The notes beneath the pieces were generated by a model that saw nothing but the letters and a program-made list of their open reading frames with translations, was not told where the DNA came from and made no database searches. Positions 26,051 through 35,047 of a stretch of 64,000 nt of DNA are shown here, one piece after another (the stretch's first letter is position 1; every line of letters begins with the position of its first letter). The position numbers and the translations under genes were made by a program. The DNA is from Paenibacillus silvisoli (lineage in GTDB: Bacteria > Bacillota > Bacilli > Paenibacillales > Paenibacillaceae): NCBI RefSeq assembly GCF_030866765.1, contig NZ_CP133017.1:3020001-3084000 (forward strand). The letters run 5' to 3'.

Positions 26051-27493
26051 ATGAGAAGAAAAACGGTGAATGTCCTGCTTGCATTGGCGCTTGTATTGGG
26101 GATGGTCGGCTTCGCGCCGAACATCGACAAAGCGTATGCGGCGACAACGTATGAAGTCGGCCCGGGCAAAACGTACGCCAATATCGGTGACGTGCCATGG
26201 GAATCGCTGGCCGCGGGCGACACGGTCAAAATTTATTGGCGGTCGACGCCGTACAAGGAGAAAATCGTCATTTCCCGGAAAGGTACGGCAGCTGCGCCGA
26301 TTACCGTCACCGGCGTGCCGAACGCGAGCGGCGTACGGCCGGTCATTGACGGAAACGGAGCGACAACCCGCGCCGCGCTTGATTTCTGGAACGACAACCG
26401 TTCCGTCATCAAGATCGGCGGGGCCAGATTCGCGGGCAGCGCCTCCGATCCGTCCACAGGCAATCTGCCAACGTACATTACGATCGAGAATTTGGAGATT
26501 CGCGGCGCCAAGCTCGGCTACACGTACAAGAACAACGCCGGTACGACCGTCAGCTACGTCAAGGCGGCTTCGCCGATCTTCGTCGAGTACGGCGAAAACC
26601 TGACGTTCCGCAACAATATCATTACCGACGGCGGCAACGGCTTGTTCGTGGCCAGCTCCGACGCCGGCGTCTCCCGCAACATCCTCGTCGAGAAAAACTA
26701 CATTTACGGCAACGGCAACAGCGGCAGCGTGTATGAGCATAACATTTACACGGCCGCGATCGGCATCACCTTTCAATACAACCGTCTAGGCGATCTGTGC
26801 AGCGGCTGCACCGGCAACAACCTGAAGGACCGTTCCTCCGGCACGGTAGTCCGTTACAACTGGATCGAAGGCGGCAACCGCCAGATCGACCTTGTGGAGG
26901 GCGACGACGCTTCCGCGATTACGAGCGATGCGAACTACAACAAAACGTTCGTATACGGCAACGTGCTCATCAAGCCGAACGATGCGCGCAACCCGCAGTT
27001 CGTCCATTACGGCGGCGACAATGGCACGACGTCCCTTTACCGCAAAGGCACGCTGTACTTGTACAACAACACCTTCATTTCCAACCGGACCGACAACGCT
27101 ACGCTGATGCGGCTGTCCACGAGCAGCGAAACGGCGGACGTGCGAAACAACGTGTTCTACAAGAGCGTGTCGACGTCCGGACTCCGCATCATTGACCAGA
27201 CAGGCACGGCGAACCTGTACAATAACTGGATCAATACCGGCTACGTGAACATCGCGGCCGGCTCCGGCGGTACGGTTACCCATTCCGGCACGATTACCGG
27301 CACGTCGCCTGGCTTTACGAATTTCGCGTCGCTCAATTTGCGTCCGACGACGGGATCGGCGCTGATCAACGCGGGCACCTCGCTGAGCGCGGGAGCAAGC
27401 GCTTATCCGGTCGGCAATGAGTACGTCCAGCATCAATCGTCCGCTGCGCGCGCGGCGAACGGAACGATCGATATCGGGGCATTCGAGTACTAA
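26051..27493 (+). CDS. Secreted right-handed beta-helix protein A
   Basis: A 480-residue exported protein. The signal peptide (about residues 1-30) has a basic start, a hydrophobic core and a likely cut after AYA. The mature part is a right-handed parallel beta-helix: GPGKTYANIGDVPWESL opens it, and repeated short strands with Asn and Asp turns follow (LRNNIITDGGNGLFV, VEKNYIYGNGNSGSV, VRYNWIEGGNRQ, LYNNTFISNR). This is the architecture of pectate-, chondroitinase-B- and alginate-lyase-like enzymes. Substrate and catalytic residues are not identifiable. AGGAGG 6 bases before ATG 26051 decides the start. It is paralogous to the next gene. Confidence 0.8.
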   Translation: MRRKTVNVLLALALVLGMVGFAPNIDKAYAATTYEVGPGKTYANIGDVPWESLAAGDTVKIYWRSTPYKEKIVISRKGTAAAPITVTGVPNASGVRPVIDGNGATTRAALDFWNDNRSVIKIGGARFAGSASDPSTGNLPTYITIENLEIRGAKLGYTYKNNAGTTVSYVKAASPIFVEYGENLTFRNNIITDGGNGLFVASSDAGVSRNILVEKNYIYGNGNSGSVYEHNIYTAAIGITFQYNRLGDLCSGCTGNNLKDRSSGTVVRYNWIEGGNRQIDLVEGDDASAITSDANYNKTFVYGNVLIKPNDARNPQFVHYGGDNGTTSLYRKGTLYLYNNTFISNRTDNATLMRLSTSSETADVRNNVFYKSVSTSGLRIIDQTGTANLYNNWINTGYVNIAAGSGGTVTHSGTITGTSPGFTNFASLNLRPTTGSALINAGTSLSAGASAYPVGNEYVQHQSSAARAANGTIDIGAFEY

Positions 27494-27512
27494 TTCTTAA
27501 AGGGGGAGAAGG

Positions 27513-27546
27513 GAGAAGAGCCGTCGCAAGGTTCTTCTCTTTTTTT
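27513..27546 (+). terminator. Rho-independent terminator
   Basis: GAGAAGAGCC pairs with GGTTCTTCTC (one G-T pair), followed by seven T. It separates the two beta-helix genes, so they may be expressed independently. Confidence 0.75.
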
Positions 27547-27679
27547 CCGATTCCGGTCTTATTTTTCACAAGTCGAAGAAGAATGAAGGATTGCAAAAGG
27601 CTACGGTAGTCCAAGCGGCTAATATGAGGTACGTTCAAATTGAGCGAATACCCGAATTCGAATGAGGAGGGTTGAAGTG

Positions 27680-29791
27680 ATGACTGATCATGCAGCAAGG
27701 CGGGCATCGATTTACGCGCTCGTCGCATCCATGCTTATCGCTCTGCTTGCCGTCGGCGGTACGCCGTCCGTCAGCGGAGCTGCGGCGCCATTCAAGATGA
27801 AGGCATTATTCAACGTCGATGAAGCGAGCGGTAACTACGCGGCAGGCGGGTATGCGTTCGACGTGGACCGGAAGGACGGGTTTCAAACGGTCAGCATTCC
27901 GGCAGTCGTGTTGAAATCGCTTGTCCAAGACGGAAGGCTGGGCAGCATCGCCTTCGTTCCGGCCGAGGCGGCGATGAATGAGGACGGCGAAATCATAGGC
28001 GGATGGCCGGCGGATAAAGACGCGCTATATATCGATAAGCTGGCGGTCGGCAATGTTCCGATCTACTCGAATCAACCGGATCGCCCGTTTCATTTTCTCC
28101 ATTTCGCAAGCGAAGAGGATCTTTATTACTCCTACACCATCAACGGCATCGAGGCAAAAGATTGCGGGGCGCACGGTTCGAAATGCCTTGCGTTCTCGGT
28201 CGCCGGAAGCGCCGGCGCATCGTGGATGGTTTACAACGAGCCAATCGACTTGACGTCCGTCGCGGATTCCGACAGCTTCACGTTCAGGCTGGATCTCAGC
28301 AGCGTTCGTTATGAGGATTGGAAGCCGTCGTCATCGAAGAAGCAGCCGGGCCCGAACGAGGCGCCTCCGGCGACAGTCGAAATCGGACCGGGCAAGACGT
28401 ACGCGAACATCAATGATTTTGCCTGGGAAACGCTGAAGGCCGGCGACGTCGTCTATATCTACTACCGGCCCGAGCCGTATCGGGAGAAGATCGGCATCTT
28501 CGCCTCCGGCACGAAGGAGCAGCCAATCATCATCCACGGCGTACCAGGCCCGAACGGGGAGCTGCCGAAGATCGACGGAAGCGGCGCGACGTTCCGGCCG
28601 CAGAACCCGGTTCCGAACGCCAACCGTTCGCTCGTTCGCATCGGCAAAGACAGCAAAGGCGCCTCGTATGTGACGTTCGAAAACTTCGAGGTCATGAATG
28701 CGCACGCCTCCAAAAAGTACGTGAATGCCAGCGGCGCGCTCGCCAGCTACGGCTTCAATGCGTCAGGCATCTGGATCGACAACGGCGATCACGTGACGCT
28801 GCGAAACAATACGATTCATGACAACGGAAACGGCATATTCGGCACCTCCTCGATGTATGTATGGGAAGGAGCGCTGATTGATTACACGTCGAAGGATTTG
28901 CTGATTCAAGGCAATTCCGTCTACGGCAACGGCAACGTCGGACGGATGTTCGAGCATAACAGCTATATCGCCGCGATCGGAACGGTTTACGAGAACAACC
29001 ATTACGGCGATTTGCTGGCAGGCTCGCAGGGGTACGGCTTGAAGGACCGCGGTGCGGGAACCGTCGTCCGGTACAACTGGATTGAAGGCGGCAGGCGGCA
29101 AATCGCGCTTGATGACGGCGAGGATACGCCGCGCATCGTGTTCGATCCGACCTACAACACGTCCTACGTGTACGGCAACCTGTTGATTGAACGCGACCAT
29201 CTATTCGATACATGGGGCGACGACGAAATCATTAACTTCGGCGGCGACAACGCGGCGGTTCACGACCGACACGGCACGCTGAACTTTATGAACAACACCG
29301 TCGTTACGTATCGTCAGCAGCGCGTTTATGGACAAGACGGCGTACCCGGCTTGAAGGACCCGGGCCGCACGGAGCGAACGGTGCTCTTCTATGCGCCAGG
29401 CAAGCATGTGGATGCGCGCAACAACGCGTTCCATCATGCCGGAGCGAACCCTGCACCGCTTGTTATTACGGACGATGACGGCACGATCGAGCTTCGGAAC
29501 AACTGGTTTACGACCGGCTATGATTACGATTTCAACGAGCCGTCGCGCGTTCCGGCGAAGAACATCGGGACGCGGACCGGCACGGACCCGGGCTTCATCG
29601 ATGTCACGTTGGGCGTTCAAAATTACAAGCTGAAGGCAGGATCGGCGCTGATCGATGCCGGAGCGAACTTGAACGGGGCTTTCGGTGATCTGCTCGAAAA
29701 GCAGTACGCGCTCCATCAGCAGAGCGAGAAACGGCCTGACAAAGGCAAGCTTGACATCGGCGCGTTCGAGTATGTGAAGAACGGAAACTAA
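27680..29791 (+). CDS. Secreted right-handed beta-helix protein B with N-terminal extension
   Basis: A 703-residue exported protein. Signal peptide about residues 1-34 (cut near VSG/AAA), then about 200 residues of a separate beta-rich domain (possibly carbohydrate binding) not found in its neighbour. The rest aligns along its length with the 26051 protein: GPGKTYANINDFAWETL, PYREKIGIF, LRNNTIHDNGNGIF, LKDRGAGTVVRYNWIEGG and a shared end (IDAGANL ... LDIGAFEY). The shared core shows tandem duplication followed by gain or loss of the extra domain. GAGGAGG lies 8 bases before ATG 27680. Probably acts outside the cell on the polymer. Confidence 0.8.
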   Translation: MTDHAARRASIYALVASMLIALLAVGGTPSVSGAAAPFKMKALFNVDEASGNYAAGGYAFDVDRKDGFQTVSIPAVVLKSLVQDGRLGSIAFVPAEAAMNEDGEIIGGWPADKDALYIDKLAVGNVPIYSNQPDRPFHFLHFASEEDLYYSYTINGIEAKDCGAHGSKCLAFSVAGSAGASWMVYNEPIDLTSVADSDSFTFRLDLSSVRYEDWKPSSSKKQPGPNEAPPATVEIGPGKTYANINDFAWETLKAGDVVYIYYRPEPYREKIGIFASGTKEQPIIIHGVPGPNGELPKIDGSGATFRPQNPVPNANRSLVRIGKDSKGASYVTFENFEVMNAHASKKYVNASGALASYGFNASGIWIDNGDHVTLRNNTIHDNGNGIFGTSSMYVWEGALIDYTSKDLLIQGNSVYGNGNVGRMFEHNSYIAAIGTVYENNHYGDLLAGSQGYGLKDRGAGTVVRYNWIEGGRRQIALDDGEDTPRIVFDPTYNTSYVYGNLLIERDHLFDTWGDDEIINFGGDNAAVHDRHGTLNFMNNTVVTYRQQRVYGQDGVPGLKDPGRTERTVLFYAPGKHVDARNNAFHHAGANPAPLVITDDDGTIELRNNWFTTGYDYDFNEPSRVPAKNIGTRTGTDPGFIDVTLGVQNYKLKAGSALIDAGANLNGAFGDLLEKQYALHQQSEKRPDKGKLDIGAFEYVKNGN

Positions 29792-29879
29792 TCGATTGTG
29801 CCGCCGCTTCCGCTTCCGCCGCCTTAACGGGGAGGGAGCGGCGGCATTCGATATTCAACCAAATGGAGGCTGCTGCAAA

Positions 29880-31031
29880 ATGACGGTACATACAATCGGC
29901 ATTATTATGAACGGCGTGACGGGACGAATGGGCACGAACCAGCATTTGATCCGCTCGATCTTGGCGATTCGCAATCAAGGCGGCATCGCGCTGCCGCACG
30001 GGGACAGCATTATGCCTGACCCGATTCTGGTCGGCAGGCAGGCGAATAAGCTGCAAGCGTTGGCGGAAAAGCACGGTGTGGCCCGGTGGAGCACGGATCT
30101 GGGAGCCTGCTTGGCGGACCCGTATTATACGATCTATTTCGACGCGCAAACGACGCTTCGTCGGGCTGAGAGCGTGAAACAGGCAATCGCCGCAGGCAAG
30201 CATATTTATGTGGAGAAGCCCACGGCCGACAGCCTTTCGGAGTCTTTGACGCTTGCTCGGCTCGCTCGCGAGGCGGGCGTGAAGAACGGCGTCGTGCAGG
30301 ACAAATTGTTTCTGCCAGGCTTGATCAAGCTGAAGCGGCTCGTGGATTCCGGCTATTTCGGGCGGATATTGTCCGTGCGCATGGAGTTCGGGTATTGGGT
30401 GTTCGAAGGGGATTGGCAGGCGGCGCAGCGGCCTTCCTGGAATTACCGCAGCGAGGACGGCGGCGGCATCATCGTCGACATGTTCGCGCATTGGCGTTAT
30501 GTGCTGGACAATCTGTTCGGCGATGTGAAAGCGGTATCTTGCTTAGGGGCGACCCATATTCCGCAGCGCGTCGACGAACAGGGCGAGCGGTATGCGTGCA
30601 CGGCGGACGATGCGGCATATGCGACGTTCCAGCTTGCTAACGGCATTATCGTACAAGCCAACTCCTCCTGGGCCGTTCGCGTCGACCGGGACGATCTGCT
30701 GACGATCCAGGTTGACGGCACGGAAGGGAGCGCGGTGGCCGGGCTTCGCGGCTGTAAGGTGCAGCATCGCGTCAATACGCCGAAGCCGGTATGGAACCCC
30801 GATATTCCGAATCCGTTCACGTTCTCGGCGCAATGGCAGGACGTACCGGATAATCAAGTATTCGAAAACGGCTTCAAGACGCAATGGGAGCTGTTCCTGA
30901 AGCATGTCGTGACCGATTCGCCGTTCCAATGGGATCTGCTCGAAGGCGCGAAGGGCACGCAATTGGCGGAGCTTGGCCTGCAATCGTGGGCGGAGCGGCG
31001 CTGGGTGGACATCCCGGCGCTGCAGCTATAG
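29880..31031 (+). CDS. Gfo/Idh/MocA-family oxidoreductase
   Basis: A 383-residue NAD(P)-dependent oxidoreductase. The N-terminus is longer than usual: GIIMNGVTGRMGTNQHLIRSI replaces the tight G-x-G-x-x-G turn, as in a distinct subgroup. The EKP motif is present as IYVEKPTADSL (about residues 106-116), and the substrate domain has GGGIIVDMFAHWRYV with the expected catalytic-region His. GGAGG lies about 11 bases before ATG 29880. It opens the module with DUF993, sugar isomerase and creatininase-like genes (gaps of 12-16 bases), so the four proteins probably act on one substrate. Confidence 0.88.
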   Translation: MTVHTIGIIMNGVTGRMGTNQHLIRSILAIRNQGGIALPHGDSIMPDPILVGRQANKLQALAEKHGVARWSTDLGACLADPYYTIYFDAQTTLRRAESVKQAIAAGKHIYVEKPTADSLSESLTLARLAREAGVKNGVVQDKLFLPGLIKLKRLVDSGYFGRILSVRMEFGYWVFEGDWQAAQRPSWNYRSEDGGGIIVDMFAHWRYVLDNLFGDVKAVSCLGATHIPQRVDEQGERYACTADDAAYATFQLANGIIVQANSSWAVRVDRDDLLTIQVDGTEGSAVAGLRGCKVQHRVNTPKPVWNPDIPNPFTFSAQWQDVPDNQVFENGFKTQWELFLKHVVTDSPFQWDLLEGAKGTQLAELGLQSWAERRWVDIPALQL

Positions 31032-31043
31032 GAGGTGCCGCCG

Positions 31044-32207
31044 ATGAGCAGCGTCATCCAGCTTCCGGGAGCCGACGGGCGGTTAGCCGCCTACCGGCTC
31101 AGCGGGAAAACGCCGATTGCAGCGCCGGCCGTACCTCTTCAAGGCCGCATCGCCTTCTCCGCCGCCCATGTCGTTTGCGATCCGCTTGCCGCTTCCGAGC
31201 CGCTGCTCGGTGCAGCCGTCGATTGGCAGGCGACGATGGCGTACCGGCATCATCTGTGGTCGCTCGGGCTCGCCGTCGCGGAAGCGATGGATACCGCGCA
31301 GCGGGGGATGGGCCTCGATTGGCTCCGCGCCAAAGAGCTGATCGGATTGTCTCTTCAAGAAGCCGCGTCCGTAGGCGGCAAAATCGCGTGCGGCGCCGGG
31401 ACGGACCAGCTGGCGCCCGGACCGCAGGTCACGATCGAGCAAGTCGTGAGCGCATATGCGGAGCAGTGCGAATATATCGAGAGCCGCGGCGGGCAAGTCA
31501 TCTTGATGGCCAGCCGGGCGCTTGCGGCAGCCGCGAAGTCGCCGGAGGATTACGAGCGGGTGTACGGGACGATTTTGCGCCAGGTTGAGCGCCCGGTTAT
31601 TTTGCATTGGCTTGGCGATATGTTCGATCCCGCGCTCGCCGGATATTGGGGTTCTAGCGATCTTGATGCGGCCATGGCCGTTTGCTTGCGCATCATCGAG
31701 GCGAACCGGGATAAAGTGGACGGGATCAAAATATCGCTTCTCGATGCGGACAAAGAGGTGCACATGCGCCGCAGGCTTCCGGAAGGTGTTCGGATGTACA
31801 CCGGCGACGATTTCAACTATCCCGAGCTGATTCTTGGTGACGAGCATGGCTACAGCCACGCGCTGCTTGGCATTTTCGACGCTATCGCGCCTGTCGCCGC
31901 GGCGGCCATTCATGCGCTGGACAACGGCGATCGCGCGGGCTACGAGGCGTTGTTCGCGCCGACGGTTCCGTTGTCGCGCCATATTTTCCAGCGTCCGACC
32001 TATGCGTACAAAACCGGCATCGTGTTCATGGCGTATTTGAACGGTCACCAGAACCATTTCCGGATGCTCGGCGGCGCGGAAGGCGCCCGGTCGGTCGTCC
32101 ATTTGGCGGAGCTGTTCCGGCTGGCCGATCAGGCGGGACTGCTTGCGAAGCCCGAGCTCGCCGTGCATCGCATGAAACGCGTGCAGGCGCTTGCGGGAAT
32201 TGAATAG
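31044..32207 (+). CDS. DUF993 protein, dihydrodipicolinate-synthase-like TIM barrel
   Basis: A 387-residue cytoplasmic protein resembling the DUF993 family, related to the dihydrodipicolinate synthase/N-acetylneuraminate lyase fold. Barrel-type segments include VSAYAEQCEYIESRGGQVILMASR, RPVILHWLGDMFDP, the Lys-containing strand KVDGIKISLLD (where a Schiff-base Lys would sit) and RMYTGDDFNYPELILGDEHGYSHALLGIFDA. The reaction is not established to my knowledge; an aldolase or lyase acting on a keto sugar acid is a reasonable guess. TAGGAGG 9 bases before ATG 31044 sets the start. Second gene of the four-gene module. Confidence 0.75.
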   Translation: MSSVIQLPGADGRLAAYRLSGKTPIAAPAVPLQGRIAFSAAHVVCDPLAASEPLLGAAVDWQATMAYRHHLWSLGLAVAEAMDTAQRGMGLDWLRAKELIGLSLQEAASVGGKIACGAGTDQLAPGPQVTIEQVVSAYAEQCEYIESRGGQVILMASRALAAAAKSPEDYERVYGTILRQVERPVILHWLGDMFDPALAGYWGSSDLDAAMAVCLRIIEANRDKVDGIKISLLDADKEVHMRRRLPEGVRMYTGDDFNYPELILGDEHGYSHALLGIFDAIAPVAAAAIHALDNGDRAGYEALFAPTVPLSRHIFQRPTYAYKTGIVFMAYLNGHQNHFRMLGGAEGARSVVHLAELFRLADQAGLLAKPELAVHRMKRVQALAGIE

Positions 32208-32222
32208 GAGGGAGTGATCGTC

Positions 32223-33047
32223 ATGGAACGGCTGACGGATATCGGCAGGTTAAGCCTGAATCAAATTACGACGGATCGGCTGAGCTTGCCGGAAGCGGTG
32301 GACGCCTGTCTGCGCGCCGATGTGCCTTGGATCGCATTATGGCGTCATAAAATCGCGCAAATGCCGAGCTTGGCGGAAGCGAGACGGCTTATTCGCGATT
32401 CGGGCTTGCGCGTGTCGAGCCTGTGCCGGGGCGGCATGTTTCCGGCGCCGACGGTGGAGGAGCGGCGCAAGCGGATGGATGACAATCGGCGCGCGGTCGA
32501 AGAAGCGGCCGAGCTCGGCACCGATGTGCTGGTGCTCGTCTGCGGCCCGGCCGCCGGCAAAGATATTGCCGGTGCGCGGCAAATGGTGGAGGAAGGCATT
32601 GCCGAGCTGGTAGCGTTCGCGGAGTCGCACGGGATTCGGCTTGGCATTGAGCCCCTTCATCCCATGTATGCGGCGGAACGGTCGGTCATCAATCTGCTCT
32701 CGCAGGCGAACGATATCGCGGAGCGATACCGGCCGGAACAGGTCGGCGTCGTCGTCGACGTGTTCCATGTCTGGTGGGACCCGGCCCTCTACGAGCAAAT
32801 CGCTAGAGCCGCCGGTAGAATCGTCGGCTACCATGTATCGGATTGGATCGTGCCGACGCCGGACTTGCTGATGGGGCGCGGCATGATGGGCGACGGCGTC
32901 ATCGAGCTGCGGCGCATTCGGCAAGCGGTCGAAGCGGCGGGGTACACCGGGCCGATCGAGGTTGAAATTTTCAATCATGCGGTATGGGCGCTGGCGGGCG
33001 ATGAGTCGCTTGCGCTCATCAAGAGCCGATATTTGGAGCATGTATAG
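32223..33047 (+). CDS. Sugar phosphate isomerase/epimerase (AP endonuclease family 2 fold)
   Basis: A 274-residue TIM-barrel protein of the xylose-isomerase-like/AP-endonuclease-2 superfamily. The metal-site pattern is visible: Glu in RLGIEPLHPMYA, Asp and His in GVVVDVFHVWWDP, His in YHVSDW, and Glu in GPIEVEIFNH. Such enzymes isomerise or epimerise sugars, and some cleave 3-keto glycosides. AGGAGGG lies 10 bases before ATG 32223; a GTG at 32214 is too close. It sits between DUF993 and creatininase-like genes. Confidence 0.85.
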   Translation: MERLTDIGRLSLNQITTDRLSLPEAVDACLRADVPWIALWRHKIAQMPSLAEARRLIRDSGLRVSSLCRGGMFPAPTVEERRKRMDDNRRAVEEAAELGTDVLVLVCGPAAGKDIAGARQMVEEGIAELVAFAESHGIRLGIEPLHPMYAAERSVINLLSQANDIAERYRPEQVGVVVDVFHVWWDPALYEQIARAAGRIVGYHVSDWIVPTPDLLMGRGMMGDGVIELRRIRQAVEAAGYTGPIEVEIFNHAVWALAGDESLALIKSRYLEHV

Positions 33048-33062
33048 CGGAGGTTTGGGGCG

Positions 33063-33860
33063 ATGAAAAAGCATTACGATGCGGACGTTGCGAAAAGCGA
33101 GGTTCCTTTCGAACCGATTCCCGCGGAGGTGCGGGCGCTGTATTTGCGGCCGGGCGAGCTGCTTGCGATTCAGGAGCGTTTCCCGGTCGCCTATCAGCCG
33201 CTCGGCACGCTGGAATGGCATGGCCGTCACAATCCGCTCGGCGTCGATTCCTTGAAAGCCGAGAGCTTGTGCATCGAAGCGGCCAGGCAGACGGGCGGCG
33301 TCGTTATGCCATCGCTTCATTTTGCCGCGGATGCGTATTGGGATGCGGGCTTCGGCATCGGCTACGGGATGGACGCGACGGCGGGGTATGCGCTGCCGGG
33401 CTCGTTTTATGCGATCGATACGAAGCTGTTCGCGTCGCTGCTCGTGAACGCTTGCCGGAACTACTTGAGCCGCGGCTTCCGGCTGGTTGTGCTCGTTTCC
33501 GGCCACAATCCGTCCATCCAGCAAAATGTCCTCGACGAAGTGTGCTACATCTGCAAAACCGATGATGGGGCCGAGCCGGTGTGCTTCACGATGGACTATT
33601 TGCTCATGGAGCCGGATGATCCGCGCCGAGCCAGCGATCATGCCGCCGGTATCGAAACTAGCATGATGCTTTATTTGCACGGCGATCGGGTGAACATGGA
33701 AGCGAACAAAGGTCATGAGCGCGAGCATCTGGGCGTTGGCGGCGAAATGCCGTATTCCGCTGCGACGGCGGAGGAAGGGGAGTACCGGTTTCGGAGACAG
33801 GCTTCGGGATTGGTGCGGTTTGCGACTGAGCGATATGGACGTTTATCCGGTTCCGAATAA
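33063..33860 (+). CDS. Creatininase-family amidohydrolase
   Basis: A 265-residue protein of the creatininase family, metal-dependent hydrolases of cyclic or other amides. The metal site is readable: GTLEWHGRHNPLGVDS gives Glu, His and Asp ligands (about residues 48-62), VSGHNPS a further His, and DHAAGIETSMML the last Glu. Relatives include mycofactocin MftE and FAPy deformylase. Here, among sugar genes, an amide or lactam on a sugar is a possible substrate, but this is inference. GGAGG precedes the ATG; the gene is 15 bases after the isomerase. Confidence 0.85.
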   Translation: MKKHYDADVAKSEVPFEPIPAEVRALYLRPGELLAIQERFPVAYQPLGTLEWHGRHNPLGVDSLKAESLCIEAARQTGGVVMPSLHFAADAYWDAGFGIGYGMDATAGYALPGSFYAIDTKLFASLLVNACRNYLSRGFRLVVLVSGHNPSIQQNVLDEVCYICKTDDGAEPVCFTMDYLLMEPDDPRRASDHAAGIETSMMLYLHGDRVNMEANKGHEREHLGVGGEMPYSAATAEEGEYRFRRQASGLVRFATERYGRLSGSE

Positions 33861-33877
33861 ATAGGAGGAATGCTGCG

Positions 33878-35047
33878 ATGACAGTAGGTTACGCTAACGC
33901 TTCGATCTATACGCCGCAAGGAATTATCGAACGCGGTCTTCTGCTTGTCGACGATGATGGCACAATCGCGTCCATTGGCGATACCGAAATGGCGGTCAGC
34001 CCGGATGTGGAGATCCGTGACGCGAGCGGGCTGCTGCTCGTTCCCGGCTTCATCGACGTGCACATTCATGGGGGGAATGGTTTCAGTGTTATGGCCGCGG
34101 AGCTCGAGCATTTGGACGGCATCAGCCGCTTTCATGCCGCCCATGGGACGACGGCGTTTCTGGCGACGACGACGACGGCTCCGCTTGACCGCATCGTGCA
34201 TGCGCTCGAAAGCGCTGGTTCAGCGGTCGGTCGCGGACGGTTAGGCGGCGCCGAGCTCGCGGGCATCCACCTCGAAGGGCCGTATATCGATGAGAAAAGG
34301 CGCGGTGCGCAGAGCAAGGACGATATTCGGCCGCCAGACGGCCGGGAAATCGAGCAACTGCTGGCAGCTTCTAATGGGCAGATTCGGCTGGTCACGCTTG
34401 CGCCTGAGGTAGACGGCGGTTTGAAGGCCGTACGCCAATTGAACGGGCTGGGCATTACGGTGTCGGCCGGCCACTCCGACGCGACATATGCGGAGGTGGT
34501 CGAGGCGGTAGGCTGCGGACTGAGGCATACGACGCATCATTTTAACGGGATGAGTCCGCTGCATCATCGGGAGCCTGGGCTGGCCGGCGCCGGTCTACTG
34601 CTTGATGAGCTGACCTGCGAGCTGATCTGCGACGGCATTCATGTACATCCGGCAGTCGTGAAGCTGCTGTTCGATACGAAAGGGCCGTTGAACGTATGCA
34701 TGATCACGGATGCGGTGACCTGTGCCGGTTTGCCGGATGGCGACTATGGCGAGGTGACGATGAACGACGGCCAAATCTACTTGAAAGACGGCTCCAGTCT
34801 GGCGGGCAGCTCGCTCACGATGGGGCAGGCGCTGCGGAACGCGATCGCGTTTACGGGATACGCGCTGGAGGAGATTTTGCCGTCGCTTACGCTTGTGCCT
34901 GCAAGGCAGGTTGGGCTGTTGGACTCGAAGGGAACGCTTGAGGCTGGCAAGGATGCGGATTTCGTGCTGCTTGATCCGAAGGCGCTGCAAGTGATGCAAA
35001 CGGTCGTGCGCGGCAAAACGGTGTATCGGAGGGAGTCCGATGAGTGA
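33878..35047 (+). CDS. nagA: N-acetylglucosamine-6-phosphate deacetylase
   Basis: A 389-residue NagA, which converts N-acetylglucosamine 6-phosphate (or the galacto isomer) to the free amine and acetate. Diagnostic motifs are FIDVHIHGGNG, AGIHLEGPYIDEKRRGAQ (metal Glu), VSAGHSDATYAE and TTHHFNGMSPLHHREPG (metal His residues), and MITDAVTCAGLPDG with the catalytic Asp. AGGAGG lies 9 bases before the ATG. It overlaps the ROK kinase gene by 8 bases, giving a phosphorylate-then-deacetylate pair. A second, divergent nagA is at 59876. Confidence 0.92.
   Translation: MTVGYANASIYTPQGIIERGLLLVDDDGTIASIGDTEMAVSPDVEIRDASGLLLVPGFIDVHIHGGNGFSVMAAELEHLDGISRFHAAHGTTAFLATTTTAPLDRIVHALESAGSAVGRGRLGGAELAGIHLEGPYIDEKRRGAQSKDDIRPPDGREIEQLLAASNGQIRLVTLAPEVDGGLKAVRQLNGLGITVSAGHSDATYAEVVEAVGCGLRHTTHHFNGMSPLHHREPGLAGAGLLLDELTCELICDGIHVHPAVVKLLFDTKGPLNVCMITDAVTCAGLPDGDYGEVTMNDGQIYLKDGSSLAGSSLTMGQALRNAIAFTGYALEEILPSLTLVPARQVGLLDSKGTLEAGKDADFVLLDPKALQVMQTVVRGKTVYRRESDE

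Noticed and set aside
32337-33728. 463-codon minus-strand frame opposite isomerase and creatininase genes
   Set aside because: Shadow of two convincing plus-strand genes.
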